Part shown: one piece after another, positions 16,431 through 24,930 of the stretch
How positions within the stretch are numbered: position 1 is the stretch's first letter
How the letters are laid out: every line of letters starts with the position of its first letter
Assembly: GCA_003249035.1 (NCBI GenBank)
Contig: QBMK01000003.1
Location: forward strand, 1 to 64,000
DNA length: 64,000 bases
From: Pseudanabaena sp.
GTDB lineage: Bacteria; Cyanobacteriota; Cyanobacteriia; Pseudanabaenales; Pseudanabaenaceae
Direction: 5' to 3'
Program-made: the position numbers and the translations under genes
Notes under the pieces: generated by a model
Seen by the model: the letters and a program-made list of their open reading frames with translations, nothing else
The model's database searches: none
Told to the model about the DNA's origin: nothing

Positions 16431-17743
16431 TTTGCGATTTCGTTTCGATCGCTATCTTGCCAAGGTGTTTCTGCAAAACTAGCAATTGGTAATTTGGGTA
16501 AACCCCACTTAGCAACTAAATTTTGTAATACGCGATCCTGCGATCGGTGAAAAGCATCAATATCGCCGTCACCACGATTGACGATCGCAAACCAGATTGC
16601 TCCATGTTCTTGAGTTTGCAAAACCCCTGATAGAGAGCTGACATCTGAGAGCGTTCCAGTTTTGACGATCGCCCATTTCGGGATTTGACGTCCTTCGATC
16701 GTGCCGCAGTTGCATTGACTACTTGGGTAAAGATCCGCAAGGGTTAGCCCCTCGACTTGGGCACGATTATGAATCGCCATTAGGATTGCCACCGTAGCAC
16801 GAGGGGAAATTTGATTAGCTTGCCCTAAGCCAGAGCCGTTGATTAACCTTATTTCTGTACTTGGCATCCCTGTCGCATTAGCAGCGATCGCGGCAACTTG
16901 CTTGCCTCCCCCCATTTGCGTTGCCAGAGCTTCAGCCATCTCATTGTTGCTAAAGGTATTCATGCGCTTTAAGATCTGCCAAAGCGGTAACGATGCATGG
17001 CGAATCAGTAAGCTGCTAGTGGAAATATTTGCTACAGCAAGATTTGGCACAATTCTTACATTGCCAAGAATTACTAGCTGAGGTTTGGGCGTTCCTGCGG
17101 GCATAGTCGCATATTGCTCGGCAACTTCACCCTGCCATCGGCTGCTATCAAAGGCTAAGCGGAGAAAGTTTGCTGATTCTTGCGGGTCAGGCTCGAAGTT
17201 CATGGAGAACTTACCTGTAACGATCAGATTGCCTTGAATGCGCTTAATACCTAGCTGGTTAAGTTTATTGCCAAGCCCGATCGCCTCTTCCCATACAAAA
17301 AATGGATCGCCACTGCCTTCAATAATCAGATCGCCTTTGAGCGTATTGCCTGCAAGTTTGCCAGTGGTACTGATATTAGTAATAAAGCGATAGTTTGATC
17401 CCCAAGTTTGCAATGCTGCTAAGGTGGTGACATTTTTGGTGAGCGAAGCTGAAGGCAATGGGCGGCTCGATAAACGACCTGAGGCGATCGCGCCATCGTG
17501 GGACTGAATCCATACACCTTGATCGGGATTAGTTAGCCCAGCTTGCTTGAGATCGTTGAGCATCGTGGCGATCGCTTGCTTTGCCACAGGATCAGACTGA
17601 TTATTGGCAAGTTCTTCTGAGGCTAAGACTGGGCGATTGGCATAGCTCATCACCGAGCGAGGCACTGCGGCGACTTCACGACCATCGAGAACTTGAGTCG
17701 AAACCGATAACAGTAAAGCACCAACGAGACTCCACGTAGTCAT
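16427..17743 (-). CDS. dacB: D-alanyl-D-alanine carboxypeptidase, PBP4 class
   Basis: 438 residues, class C penicillin-binding protein that trims D-Ala from, or cleaves cross-links in, peptidoglycan in the periplasm. A signal peptide covers about 1-26. The three active-site motifs are in order: SLTK at 100-103 (nucleophile Ser100), SNN within FSNNEMAEAL, and KTG within VKTGTLSDVSSL. Spacing and length match the family. Transcription is minus strand, downstream of gmk but separated by two large hairpins, so it probably has its own promoter. Confidence 0.93.
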   Translation of the reverse strand: MTTWSLVGALLLSVSTQVLDGREVAAVPRSVMSYANRPVLASEELANNQSDPVAKQAIATMLNDLKQAGLTNPDQGVWIQSHDGAIASGRLSSRPLPSASLTKNVTTLAALQTWGSNYRFITNISTTGKLAGNTLKGDLIIEGSGDPFFVWEEAIGLGNKLNQLGIKRIQGNLIVTGKFSMNFEPDPQESANFLRLAFDSSRWQGEVAEQYATMPAGTPKPQLVILGNVRIVPNLAVANISTSSLLIRHASLPLWQILKRMNTFSNNEMAEALATQMGGGKQVAAIAANATGMPSTEIRLINGSGLGQANQISPRATVAILMAIHNRAQVEGLTLADLYPSSQCNCGTIEGRQIPKWAIVKTGTLSDVSSLSGVLQTQEHGAIWFAIVNRGDGDIDAFHRSQDRVLQNLVAKWGLPKLPIASFAETPWQDSDRNEIAK

Positions 17744-17757
17744 AAAGAAAACCGCAA

Positions 17758-17810
17758 CTAGAATGATTGTGCTTTATGCGGCTTTGCCACATAAAGCACA
17801 ATCATTCTAG
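17758..17810. repeat. Perfect 21-bp stem hairpin upstream of dacB
   Basis: Arms 17758-17778 and 17790-17810, loop 11 nt. It lies 15 nt upstream of the dacB start and beside the gmk terminator, so it would be in the dacB leader. Confidence 0.55.
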
Positions 17811-17829
17811 TCCAGCAATTCTAATTATC

Positions 17830-17882
17830 AAAACCAATTTTTTAAAAACCCGCCGAAGGCGGGTTTTTAAAAAATTGGTTTT
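17830..17882 (-). terminator. 25-bp perfect hairpin after gmk
   Basis: Arms 17830-17854 and 17858-17882 with a GAA triloop closed by CC/GG. It lies 7 bp downstream of the gmk stop; the stem contains A/T runs on both sides typical of bidirectional terminators. Confidence 0.7.
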
Positions 17883-17889
17883 GCGGGTT

Positions 17890-18513
17890 TTAGTTAAACA
17901 TGGCACTTTCAAGTTGCTGCAAAGCAATTTCTAGATCGTCGTTAATAATTGTGATATCAAACTCGTTTGCCGCAGCTACTTCTAACTTGGCATGGTGCAA
18001 ACGCTTGATAATTTGTTCATCGCTATCGGTACTGCGATCACGCAAACGGCTTTCTAAAACTTCCATCGAAGGTGGGGCAATGAAAATTCGTTTAGCACTA
18101 GGAAAAGACTGGGCAACTTGCCTTGCACCTTCTAGCTCGATTTCTAACAGGACTATTTGCCCCAAGGCGATTGCTGCATCGATGGCTTGGCGCGGCGTAC
18201 CATAAAGATTTCCGGCATATTCAGCCCATTCTAAAAATTCACCAGCGTCACGCTTTTGTTCAAATTCAGCCCGATCCCAAAAGAAATATTCGCGACCATG
18301 TTCTTCGCCTGCACGAGGCGATCGAGTTGTTGCTGAGATCGAAAAGAGAATGCGATCGGGATAGCGCTCTAGTAGCTTCTGCAACAGAGTGCCTTTGCCG
18401 ACCCCACTTGGTCCCGTTACAACTATTAATTTGCCTTCGCCTAATTTGTCTTTGCTCAACGTTTCGTAATTCCCTATAGAGATAGAGTTGATAGCACTTT
18501 GTCCGTTAACCAA
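17890..18513 (-). CDS. gmk: Guanylate kinase
   Basis: Phosphorylates GMP to GDP with ATP. 207 residues. The P-loop GPSGVGKGT is at 34-42, followed by the GMP-binding region with RSPRAGEEHGREYFF and the LLEIELEGARQV segment. A 25-residue N-terminal extension precedes the usual start; an internal ATG does not fit better, so the upstream ATG is kept. Cotranscription with remA, 51 bp upstream, is weakened by a hairpin between them, but the gmk-remA neighbourhood itself is widely conserved in bacteria. Confidence 0.93.
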   Translation of the reverse strand: MVNGQSAINSISIGNYETLSKDKLGEGKLIVVTGPSGVGKGTLLQKLLERYPDRILFSISATTRSPRAGEEHGREYFFWDRAEFEQKRDAGEFLEWAEYAGNLYGTPRQAIDAAIALGQIVLLEIELEGARQVAQSFPSAKRIFIAPPSMEVLESRLRDRSTDSDEQIIKRLHHAKLEVAAANEFDITIINDDLEIALQQLESAMFN

Positions 18514-18525
18514 ATGTCAAATTAC

Positions 18526-18560
18526 ATTTAAAAATCCTTGCAAAGCAAGGATTTTTAAAT
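18526..18560 (-). terminator. Hairpin between remA and gmk
   Basis: Perfect 16-bp stem (18526-18541 with 18545-18560) with an AAA triloop closed by GC, 4 nt after the remA stop on the minus strand. It may partly terminate remA transcription before gmk. Confidence 0.55.
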
Positions 18561-18564
18561 TGGG

Positions 18565-18825
18565 TTAATCTGTAGCACCTTCTTTACTGATGACAAAACG
18601 ATTAGCGACAGTTTCAGGTTGAATCGCAGATAGAACTACATGGCTAGAGTCGGTAACAATTACGGCTCTTGTGCGTCTACCATAGGTAGCATCAACTAAC
18701 TTACCATGTTCACGCGCATCACTAATGATACGCTTGATCGGAGCAGATTCGGGGCTAACGATCGCTACAACTCGATTTGCCGAAACAATATTACCAAAGC
18801 CGATGTTGATGAGCTTAATGTCCAT
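18565..18825 (-). CDS. remA: RemA-like DUF370 regulator
   Basis: 86 residues matching the DUF370/RemA family in length and sequence ([20 protein letters not shown] at the start, then [18 protein letters not shown]). In Bacillus, RemA is a ring-forming DNA-binding activator of matrix and osmoprotection operons. In cyanobacteria the role is unknown, but the family is conserved next to gmk, as here. ATG at 18823-18825. An IS element lies about 100 bp upstream of its start. Confidence 0.88.
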   Translation of the reverse strand: MDIKLINIGFGNIVSANRVVAIVSPESAPIKRIISDAREHGKLVDATYGRRTRAVIVTDSSHVVLSAIQPETVANRFVISKEGATD

Positions 18826-18927
18826 AATTTTATCGATCTAAAATCGATTTAGAGTTGATTTAGCTTCATTTTTGTAGGTATTGTCACATTATCCTACAAA
18901 AATCCACTCGATACGATATATTTTGTC

Positions 18928-19937
18928 CGCTCATCTGGGGAAGTAGGTGAAATGGCAAAATAGGAGGAAGTCATTTTCATGAATTGACAGAGATGCCATG
19001 ATCAAATTTCCCCTGACCGAATTGTTAGATTAACAAGCGTGCTATGAATGGTTATTAAAATCCTGCATCTGCAGGGTTGCATTGTCCAAGTGGACACGCA
19101 ATACCAGCAGGACAAGCGCCACATGATCGCCAACATGCACCAATCGTCAAATACAAGTGTCGGGAATGTGGGAAAGTGTTCCATATTTTTACAGGGACAG
19201 ACTTGTCAGGAAGCCATTACACCTGTGGTCGGATCGTGCTGATATTGCGTGGATTCTTACAAGGACAAACGACCCAACACATAGCCGAGGAACTAGGACT
19301 CGACTATGGGACATTATTGTCTTGGCGGCATCGCATCCAACGTCGAGGATTTGCCCATTTGATTAATGGTAATCTGCCCGATGCTGAAGCCGAGATGGAC
19401 GAGATGTTTCAGAATGGAGGAGAAAAGGGAGCAAAAAAAAGATCCAATAGCAGACCCACCAAGACAACGCGGGAATCAACGCAAAGGCAAGGGAACCATG
19501 GGTCCCCCATTGTCGGTACTGTTGGGCGCAAAAGTGGTCAGATCCGCATGAAGGTCTGTGACAATACCCAACAAATCACGATTCAACCGCAGGTAGAGGT
19601 AACGACTTTACCGACCACGACTGTCTTCTATACCGATGAATCTGATGCCTACAATCGCATACCTGATTCTGGGCGTGAGCGTCAAACTGTTTGTCACTCT
19701 ATGCGTGAGTATGCTCGCGATGATGATGGCGATGGCTTTTACGAGGTGCATTGCAATACTATGGAAGGAATTTGGGTTGGCTTACGCAATTTCCTGCGTC
19801 CCTTTCGAGGTATTCACAAAAAGTATTTGTATCTGTATGTAGCCATGTTTGAATGGTCATACAATCTACGTTGGATTGATTTTGACTTCCTGCGTCTTCT
19901 TCTTTTTCCTCTTTCCACCTATTTCCCTAGATGAGCG
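18928..19937 (+). mobile_element. IS1595-family insertion sequence, decayed
   Basis: Terminal inverted repeats CGCTCATCTGGGGAAGTAGG at 18928 and its near complement ending at 19937 match at 20 of 22 positions. The element is about 1.0 kb, typical of IS1595. No clear 8-bp target duplication is seen at the junctions. Its only gene is a transposase with lesions in the first 100 bp, so it is unlikely to move unaided. Confidence 0.8.
18998..19934 (+). pseudogene. IS1595-type transposase, N-terminal lesions
   Basis: Reading from ATG 18998 gives MIKFPLTELLD, then TAA at 19031-19033, then QACYEWLLK in the same frame, then two indels at about 19057-19068 before the long frame (from 19077, HCPSGHAIP) that carries the zinc ribbon (CPSG, then CRECGKVF) and ISXO2-like DDE core: DAEAEMDEMF, YTDESDAY and CNTMEGIWVGLRNFLR. 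The later part is intact to the stop at 19934, inside the right terminal repeat. The lesions would stop normal translation unless it restarts at the TTG at 19077, which lacks the first zinc-ribbon segment. Judged a recent pseudogene. Confidence 0.75.
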
Positions 19938-20266
19938 AAAATTTTTATCCAACCAAGCAATTCAAAAGTATGCGAGCTAAGATCGATAACGAAGTTCTAT
20001 TCATTCATCGAGAGGATGTGCCGAAGTATAACAAGCAAGGCTCAATCGTCCGAAATAGCTACTTTTGGGCATTGCGATCGATCGCAGGGCGAGCCAACTC
20101 TCGTCATGACTGGGAATTTGAATCAGAAGTATGGATTGTACTGCAGAGAATGCTAATCTCCTTTGCTGAGTCAGGATATTTATCCACCCGAGAAACTCAG
20201 TTAGAATTTGCCCCTGAGACAGAGGAAATACCGCAATTATTGCGGTTGGTTTCTACAATTGAATAA
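19931..20266 (+). CDS. Hypothetical protein starting inside the IS end
   Basis: 111 residues. The apparent ATG (19931) lies in the right terminal repeat of the IS, so the native start may have been replaced; the ATG at 19970 (MRAKIDNEVLF) is an alternative. The protein is charged and soluble, with no motif I recognise (IHREDVPKYNKQGSI, SRHDWEFESEVWIVLQ). It ends 19 bp before gshB, so it could share a transcript with it. Confidence 0.5.
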   Translation: MSENFYPTKQFKSMRAKIDNEVLFIHREDVPKYNKQGSIVRNSYFWALRSIAGRANSRHDWEFESEVWIVLQRMLISFAESGYLSTRETQLEFAPETEEIPQLLRLVSTIE

Positions 20267-20285
20267 ATAAAAATCCACAAACTCT

Positions 20286-21248
20286 ATGAAACTTGCCTTT
20301 ATTATTGATCCGATCGCAAAACTCGATCCCGCCCATGATACCAGCGTAGCGTTGATGGAAGCAGCTTGTCGTAAGGGTTATGAAGTGTTTATTACAAATA
20401 TGAGCACACTCAGTGTCAAAGATGGCAAAGCATGGGCTTTTTTGCAATCCACCAAGATTAAGCCTGTGCCACTAGTAGATGGTAAATGGCAAGTTCCAAA
20501 TCCTTGGTATGAGGTCGAAGAGGGGGAATTTCAACCTTTAGAAAATATGCAATTTGTGTGGATGCGTCCCGATCCACCTGTAACAACGGAATATCTCTAT
20601 GCAACTTATATTCTCGATTACATTGATACTAGCAAAACTAAAGTTCTGAACTCACCTCAAGGTATCCGTGCTGCTAATGAGAAAATGTATGCGCTGAAAT
20701 TTACCAAGGCAATTCCCAAAACAATTGTGACTGCCGATAAGAGCACAATTCGTGAATTTGTGTCGGCTGAGGGTAAAGCGGTAATGAAACCATTAGGCGG
20801 CAAAGGTGGGGAGGGGATTTTGTTTTTGGAAGTAGGCGATCGCAATATCAATTCGATGATCGAGATTAGTACTAATATCGGCACAATGCCTGTCATGGTG
20901 CAGGAATATCTACCCGACGCGCAAAAAGGAGATAAGCGGATTATATTGCTGGATGGCGAGCCGATTGGTGCAGTAAATAGGGTTCCACAGTCGGGAGAAT
21001 TTCGTGGCAATATGGCGGCGGGTGGCAGTGCGGTTCAAGTTGATATTACCGATCGCGAGCGCGAAATATGCAACCAACTTGCTCTAGCCCTAAAGCGCGA
21101 CGGATTAATGTTTGTTGGGATTGATGTCATCGGCGGCTACCTCACCGAGGTCAACGTTACTAGCCCTACAGGCATACGCGAAATCGATCGCCTTGACGGT
21201 GTATGTTTAGGCGATCGGGTAATGGATTGGCTGGCAGCCGTCAAATGA
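20286..21248 (+). CDS. gshB: Glutathione synthetase
   Basis: ATP-grasp enzyme joining gamma-glutamylcysteine and glycine to make glutathione. 320 residues as expected. Typical segments are FIIDPIAKLDPAHDTSVALM at the N-terminus, MRPDPPVTTEY, KPLGGKGGEGILF (Gly-rich ATP loop), MVQEYLPDAQKGDKR and the C-terminal GIDVIGGYLTEVNVTSPTG, which holds the metal ligands. It lies 19 bp after the hypothetical protein following the IS. A hairpin terminates it. Confidence 0.95.
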   Translation: MKLAFIIDPIAKLDPAHDTSVALMEAACRKGYEVFITNMSTLSVKDGKAWAFLQSTKIKPVPLVDGKWQVPNPWYEVEEGEFQPLENMQFVWMRPDPPVTTEYLYATYILDYIDTSKTKVLNSPQGIRAANEKMYALKFTKAIPKTIVTADKSTIREFVSAEGKAVMKPLGGKGGEGILFLEVGDRNINSMIEISTNIGTMPVMVQEYLPDAQKGDKRIILLDGEPIGAVNRVPQSGEFRGNMAAGGSAVQVDITDREREICNQLALALKRDGLMFVGIDVIGGYLTEVNVTSPTGIREIDRLDGVCLGDRVMDWLAAVK

Positions 21249-21282
21249 ATAATCCCCCTTCGGACAGAAGGGCTTATTCATT
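21244..21282 (+). terminator. Hairpin after gshB
   Basis: Outer 9-bp arms (21244-21252 with 21274-21282) and a C-rich/G-rich inner part. It overlaps the gshB stop codon. Confidence 0.5.
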
Positions 21283-21345
21283 AGTTACTGAAAACTTTCG
21301 CTAGGTTAGAATTGATATAGAACATCTATTGCAATTCTTCGAGAA

Positions 21346-22326
21346 ATGTCGTTTTTACCCATGAAGTTTTTTAGCTCTGAATTTATGCAAAAAGTTAAAG
21401 TTCACGTCAAAGTCTGGACGCGATCGCTTGCTGTAGTTTCATTAGTTGCGATGATAGTATTTGGTGGTGCTCACGAAGCTTTTGCCAAACGCTCAGGTGG
21501 ACGAATTGGTGGAAGCTCATTTAAATCTGCCCCAAGCCGTTCAGCGCCATCCAATTCGGGATATAGCGGTAGTAGCGGTGGTTACTACAACAATAGCGGT
21601 GGTGGTGGATTTTTCTTCCTGCCCATGTTTTTTGGTGGTGGCAGCAGCGGACTGTTTACAATCCTGTTATTGGTGATAGTTGCAGGCGCTATCATGCAAG
21701 CATTTCGTGGTCAAGGTAATGGCGAAGGCATTACTGGCATGGATAGCAAGGTTACCGTTGCTAAAATCCAAGTTGGTTTGCTCTCCTCAGCGAGATCGCT
21801 GCAACAAGAGCTAACTCGTCTAGCTCTAGAGTCGGACACCTCTTCCGTAGAAGGATTAGCCACTGTTACCCGCGAAACTGCAATTTCCTTAATGCGTCAT
21901 CCAGAATATTGGGTCTATGTCAGCAATGCTAATGAAAATACTAAGTTTGCCCTTGCTGAACAAAAATTTAATAGCTTGGTGATGTCAGAGCGCAGCAAAC
22001 TTAATGCAGAAGTATTGAGTAACGTCAGTGGACGGGTACTGCAAGGCAAAACTGCTGCTGCACTGCCTAGCACAGGTAGTCTAGACCTCGAAGCTCCTAG
22101 CGAATATATTGTGGTTACGCTTTTACTCGCAGTTGCTGGTGACACCTTAAGTAAGTTACCAACTTTACGTTCTTCGGAAGATTTACAATCAGCACTATCA
22201 GCGATCGGCTCTGTGCCTTCGGACAACCTGTTAGCCGTTGAAGTTCTGTGGGAACCACAGTCTGACGACTATACACTCACAAGTGAAGAAGTTTTGACTA
22301 TCTATCCCGATCTTGTCAGAATTTAG
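21346..22326 (+). CDS. DUF1517 family membrane protein
   Basis: 326 residues. A signal anchor (SLAVVSLVAMIVFGGAHEAF) is followed by a Ser/Gly-rich stretch (GYSGSSGGYYNNSGGGG), a short hydrophobic segment (LFTILLLVIVAGAIMQAF) and a DUF1517 domain of about 190 residues (VTVAKIQVGLLSSARSLQQE onward). The family occurs in cyanobacteria and plastids; its function is not established. The likely start is ATG 21346, with 21361 as an alternative. Two terminator-like hairpins follow. Confidence 0.8.
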   Translation: MSFLPMKFFSSEFMQKVKVHVKVWTRSLAVVSLVAMIVFGGAHEAFAKRSGGRIGGSSFKSAPSRSAPSNSGYSGSSGGYYNNSGGGGFFFLPMFFGGGSSGLFTILLLVIVAGAIMQAFRGQGNGEGITGMDSKVTVAKIQVGLLSSARSLQQELTRLALESDTSSVEGLATVTRETAISLMRHPEYWVYVSNANENTKFALAEQKFNSLVMSERSKLNAEVLSNVSGRVLQGKTAAALPSTGSLDLEAPSEYIVVTLLLAVAGDTLSKLPTLRSSEDLQSALSAIGSVPSDNLLAVEVLWEPQSDDYTLTSEEVLTIYPDLVRI

Positions 22327-22360
22327 ATGTTTAGGAATGAAAATTAAATAACATGTGCAT

Positions 22361-22417
22361 ATAAAACCCAAAATTGGTTCGGCGGGCGAAGCCCGCAGAA
22401 CCAATTTTGGGTTTTAT
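22361..22417. terminator. 20-bp perfect hairpin after the DUF1517 gene
   Basis: Arms 22361-22380 and 22398-22417. The loop folds again as CGGGC-GAA-GCCCG, giving a GCGAAGC tip. Confidence 0.65.
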
Positions 22418-22468
22418 TAAATTATCATTCCTTAGCGATTTCCAACCACGTTATATCATTGCCCCAAG

Positions 22469-22501
22469 AAGGAGATGCTGCGTTTAACTCAGCATCTCCT
22501 T
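22469..22501 (+). terminator. Second hairpin with T-rich tail
   Basis: 12-bp stem AAGGAGATGCTG with its complement (22469-22480 with 22490-22501), loop 9 nt, then TTATACTTTT. The remainder of the 403-bp gap (22327-22729) shows no gene and presumably holds the promoter of the gene at 22730. Confidence 0.55.
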
Positions 22502-22729
22502 TATACTTTTGGGATTAAATATCTACTAAATCTGGTGTAATGTTGTAGCGTAAAGGGACAATCTGTGGTATCACTTACCAGTATTATTTTTTTCTTATTT
22601 GTGTTGGGTAAAGATTAAAATATTGTGATTTGGCTAAGTTAGCATTCAAAAAATCATAATTTGATAATTAGATTATAAATTCGGGTATTGCTAAGTGCGA
22701 GTGGTTAGTGGAGTGAATAGGAACGGCAT

Positions 22730-23851
22730 ATGATGCAAAATATAGATGATAAAAACCAGTTTTATGCAACTCAAGACGTTGATGCTTATACAGACAACGT
22801 TGATAGCTTAATGGATGATTTATTTGGAGATGTCGAATCCACTCTTCATGTTGATTACACCAAACAGAAATCTCTTAGGCAAAAAAGCTCGCAAGCAAAA
22901 CAAAACAAAACATCAGCCTCCTTTGCTTCAGTAAACTCCTCAAGCTCAGATATAGTGGCAATTTCCAAAATTGATGCCTCCGAAAAAGAGATGTCAACAT
23001 CAAAGGACACCATTAGCATTACTAAACTAAACTTTGCTGATATTGCCTTGCCACCCATCTCCAAACAAGATGTGCTCTGGATTCAACCCTACATCATGCG
23101 GAATCCAGAATCTGCTGATAACCCACCACCAACAGAGCCATCTCCTGTAGTCCTGAAATATAACCTTATAGATCGACTTCTGCTGGTTTTTGCTTGCAGC
23201 TCAGCGTTGATCGCAGCAATAATGTGGACTATTAATCATGGAATTTGGCTAGGTAGACAATCAGTTAATGTCCCTCAAATATCATCAAAAGAAACAGCAT
23301 CAAATAACTCTTTTGGCGAAGAAATTAAGCGAATGTTGTCAGAATTGGTAGATAAAAACAGGGCGATCGCAACTAATCCTAATAGCACTATTGGCAGCAA
23401 TATGCCCATCATGGCTGCCCCCTTAGTCGGCAATATGCCCATGTCTGTTGGACCTAATCCTTTTGCAAATGGTTTGCAGCAACCAATGTATGTTCCTGTA
23501 TATCAACCGCCAACACTAGGTAATAGTGGCAATTCTCCGTCTCCTCTTGCCCTTCCACCTGTTACCGCAAACAACTCAATCGATGTCTCTAACTCTGCTA
23601 TTACTTCAAGGCAAAATGCTGCATCTCCTCAAATCGCTGCTGCACCAGTGCCATCATATACATTGGTTGGAGTGCTAGATTTAGGCGATCGCTCAACTGC
23701 AATGATTGATATAAATGGCTCAGTACAATCTATCGGACTAGGCAAAACGATCAACAATACTGGCTGGGTTTTATCTCGTGTTAGTCAGCAAGAGATTATC
23801 CTCAAGCGTGGAAAGGAAACTAAAACTATATTTGTTGGGCAAAGGTTCTAA
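22730..23851 (+). CDS. Membrane protein with GspC/PilP-like C-terminal domain
   Basis: 373 residues. A disordered, charged N-terminal 135 residues is followed by one transmembrane helix at about 150-168 (LLLVFACSSALIAAIMWTI), a Pro/Asn-rich periplasmic linker and a final 65-residue beta-rich domain (YTLVGVLDLGDRSTAMIDI, then GWVLSRVSQQEIIL and FVGQRF). That ending has the pattern of GspC homology region/PilP domains, which link inner-membrane secretion or pilus assembly parts to the outer-membrane secretin. It stands alone, so the partner is not identified. ATG 22730 or the adjacent 22733. Confidence 0.6.
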   Translation: MMQNIDDKNQFYATQDVDAYTDNVDSLMDDLFGDVESTLHVDYTKQKSLRQKSSQAKQNKTSASFASVNSSSSDIVAISKIDASEKEMSTSKDTISITKLNFADIALPPISKQDVLWIQPYIMRNPESADNPPPTEPSPVVLKYNLIDRLLLVFACSSALIAAIMWTINHGIWLGRQSVNVPQISSKETASNNSFGEEIKRMLSELVDKNRAIATNPNSTIGSNMPIMAAPLVGNMPMSVGPNPFANGLQQPMYVPVYQPPTLGNSGNSPSPLALPPVTANNSIDVSNSAITSRQNAASPQIAAAPVPSYTLVGVLDLGDRSTAMIDINGSVQSIGLGKTINNTGWVLSRVSQQEIILKRGKETKTIFVGQRF

Positions 23852-23855
23852 AATT

Positions 23856-23916
23856 GCCTAAAACTCAAAATAGAGTTGCGGCACGAAGCGCCGCAACTCT
23901 ATTTTGAGTTTTAGGC
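23856..23916. terminator. 27-bp perfect hairpin
   Basis: Arms 23856-23882 and 23890-23916 pair without mismatch over 27 bp around a 7-nt loop ACGAAGC. It begins 5 nt after the stop codon of the GspC-like gene. Its outer arm is shared in part with the 12639 hairpin. Confidence 0.7.
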
Positions 23917-24044
23917 TTCGACTTCATAAGGTTTATTAAATTTTCGAAAGCGTAGTTACACTTTCGAAAATCTGGGGTTAAAGCCAATGTTGATATTGGG
24001 TTACAATTTTGCTGGAAAGCGACTAAAACATCTGAGGAAAGTAT

Positions 24045-24617
24045 ATGGGTTTAATAGAGGATATATCTCGCTTTTTAGAGACTCGATTAGAGGAGTTTAT
24101 TCGCAATAACCCACAGATTGAGTTACAAATCCTCGAAGATAAGCTGCATCAACAAGAAGAAGAAATAGCTAAATTAATCGTTAACTCGAAACTAGAAGAG
24201 AAAAAGCTCCAAGATCGGATACTGGAAATCGCTGAAGAAATTCGCGTTTGGCACGATCGCACTGTCAAAGCTGAATCCTTTGATCGTCCTGATTTAGCTA
24301 GTGCCGCGAAAGAACGTGAAGCTGCACTACTTCGCCAAGGCAATCAAATCTGGGCACAGATGGAACTTGTCAAAAAAAGGGCGATTGATAGTCAAGCTCT
24401 ACAAGTGCAGATTCAAGAACGGCGCAAAGAAGTTCAAGCAAAAGTTGCTGAAGCTGCCAAAACTGCCAAGGCGCAATCACCAACTAGTAATCCTTTAAAT
24501 TGGGACAATCTCTACACCCCACCCTTCCGCGATCCTAACGATAAATTAGAAGAAACTTTTCGGCGTTGGGAAATGGATGAGGAACTCGAACGCCTCAAAC
24601 GTAATATGGGCAAATAA
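24045..24617 (+). CDS. Coiled-coil protein conserved in cyanobacteria
   Basis: 190 residues, almost entirely helical with heptad-like Leu/Ile spacing (LEEFIRNNPQIELQILEDKL and onward to about residue 145), then a Pro-containing tail (NPLNWDNLYTPPFRDPNDKL). The length and sequence fit a conserved cyanobacterial family (TIGR04376-like by memory) that resembles PspA-type membrane-stress proteins. I am unsure of the function. It directly precedes tRNA-Pro. Confidence 0.6.
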   Translation: MGLIEDISRFLETRLEEFIRNNPQIELQILEDKLHQQEEEIAKLIVNSKLEEKKLQDRILEIAEEIRVWHDRTVKAESFDRPDLASAAKEREAALLRQGNQIWAQMELVKKRAIDSQALQVQIQERRKEVQAKVAEAAKTAKAQSPTSNPLNWDNLYTPPFRDPNDKLEETFRRWEMDEELERLKRNMGK

Positions 24618-24731
24618 AATCCACAATAAGCGAGGTTCTTTACGTCTCACTTATTGCGATCGCTATATTTTTTACGTGCTAGCAAAATTTGCAAATCATC
24701 GTGTTATCATAGGAAAGCGTCAAAAACGCAA

Positions 24732-24805
24732 CGGGATGTAGCGCAGCTTGGTAGCGCACCACTTTGGGGTAGTGGGGGTCTTGGGTTCAAATCCCAACAT
24801 TCCGA
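24732..24805 (+). tRNA. tRNA-Pro (GGG)
   Basis: 74 nt. Acceptor CGGGATG (24732-24738) pairs with CATTCCG (24798-24804), with one G-U pair, and the discriminator is A. The anticodon stem CCACT/AGTGG closes loop TTGGGGT, anticodon GGG. The T-arm TTGGG-TTCAAAT-CCCAA is intact. The 3' half from 24761 is duplicated exactly at 34374-34421, marking an integration site. The transcript would end at the hairpin 24815-24867. Confidence 0.92.
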
Positions 24806-24808
24806 TTC
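24761..24808 (+). repeat. Attachment-site repeat, left copy (attL)
   Basis: 48-bp segment from the anticodon arm of tRNA-Pro to 3 nt past the discriminator; identical to 34374-34421. In canonical tRNA-site integration the copy next to the 5' half rebuilds a working tRNA, as here. Confidence 0.85.
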
Positions 24809-24814
24809 ATAAAC

Positions 24815-24867
24815 GCAGAAAAAATATTGAAAGCGGCGCGATACGCCGCTTTCAATATTTTTTCTGC
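24815..24867 (+). terminator. 24-bp perfect hairpin after tRNA-Pro
   Basis: Arms 24815-24838 and 24844-24867, loop CGATA, T-rich right arm. It begins 9 nt after the tRNA and lies inside the island end. Confidence 0.7.
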
Positions 24868-24880
24868 AAAGGGCTGTATA

Positions 24881-24909
24881 CTGACAATTATCCTAAAAAA
24901 TTCTGTATT
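24881..24909 (+). promoter_or_regulatory. Possible promoter of the island operon
   Basis: CTGACA (24881-24886), 17-nt spacer, TGTATT (24904-24909), then AAGGA and ATG at 24931. Weak matches to sigma-70-type boxes. Confidence 0.3.
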
Positions 24910-24930
24910 TCTACCGATAAGGATTTAAAG

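Noticed and set aside
24748-24930. Methylase start at 24748
   Set aside because: The upstream part of the frame reads through tRNA-Pro and its terminator; ATG 24931 has AAGGA and begins the conserved region.
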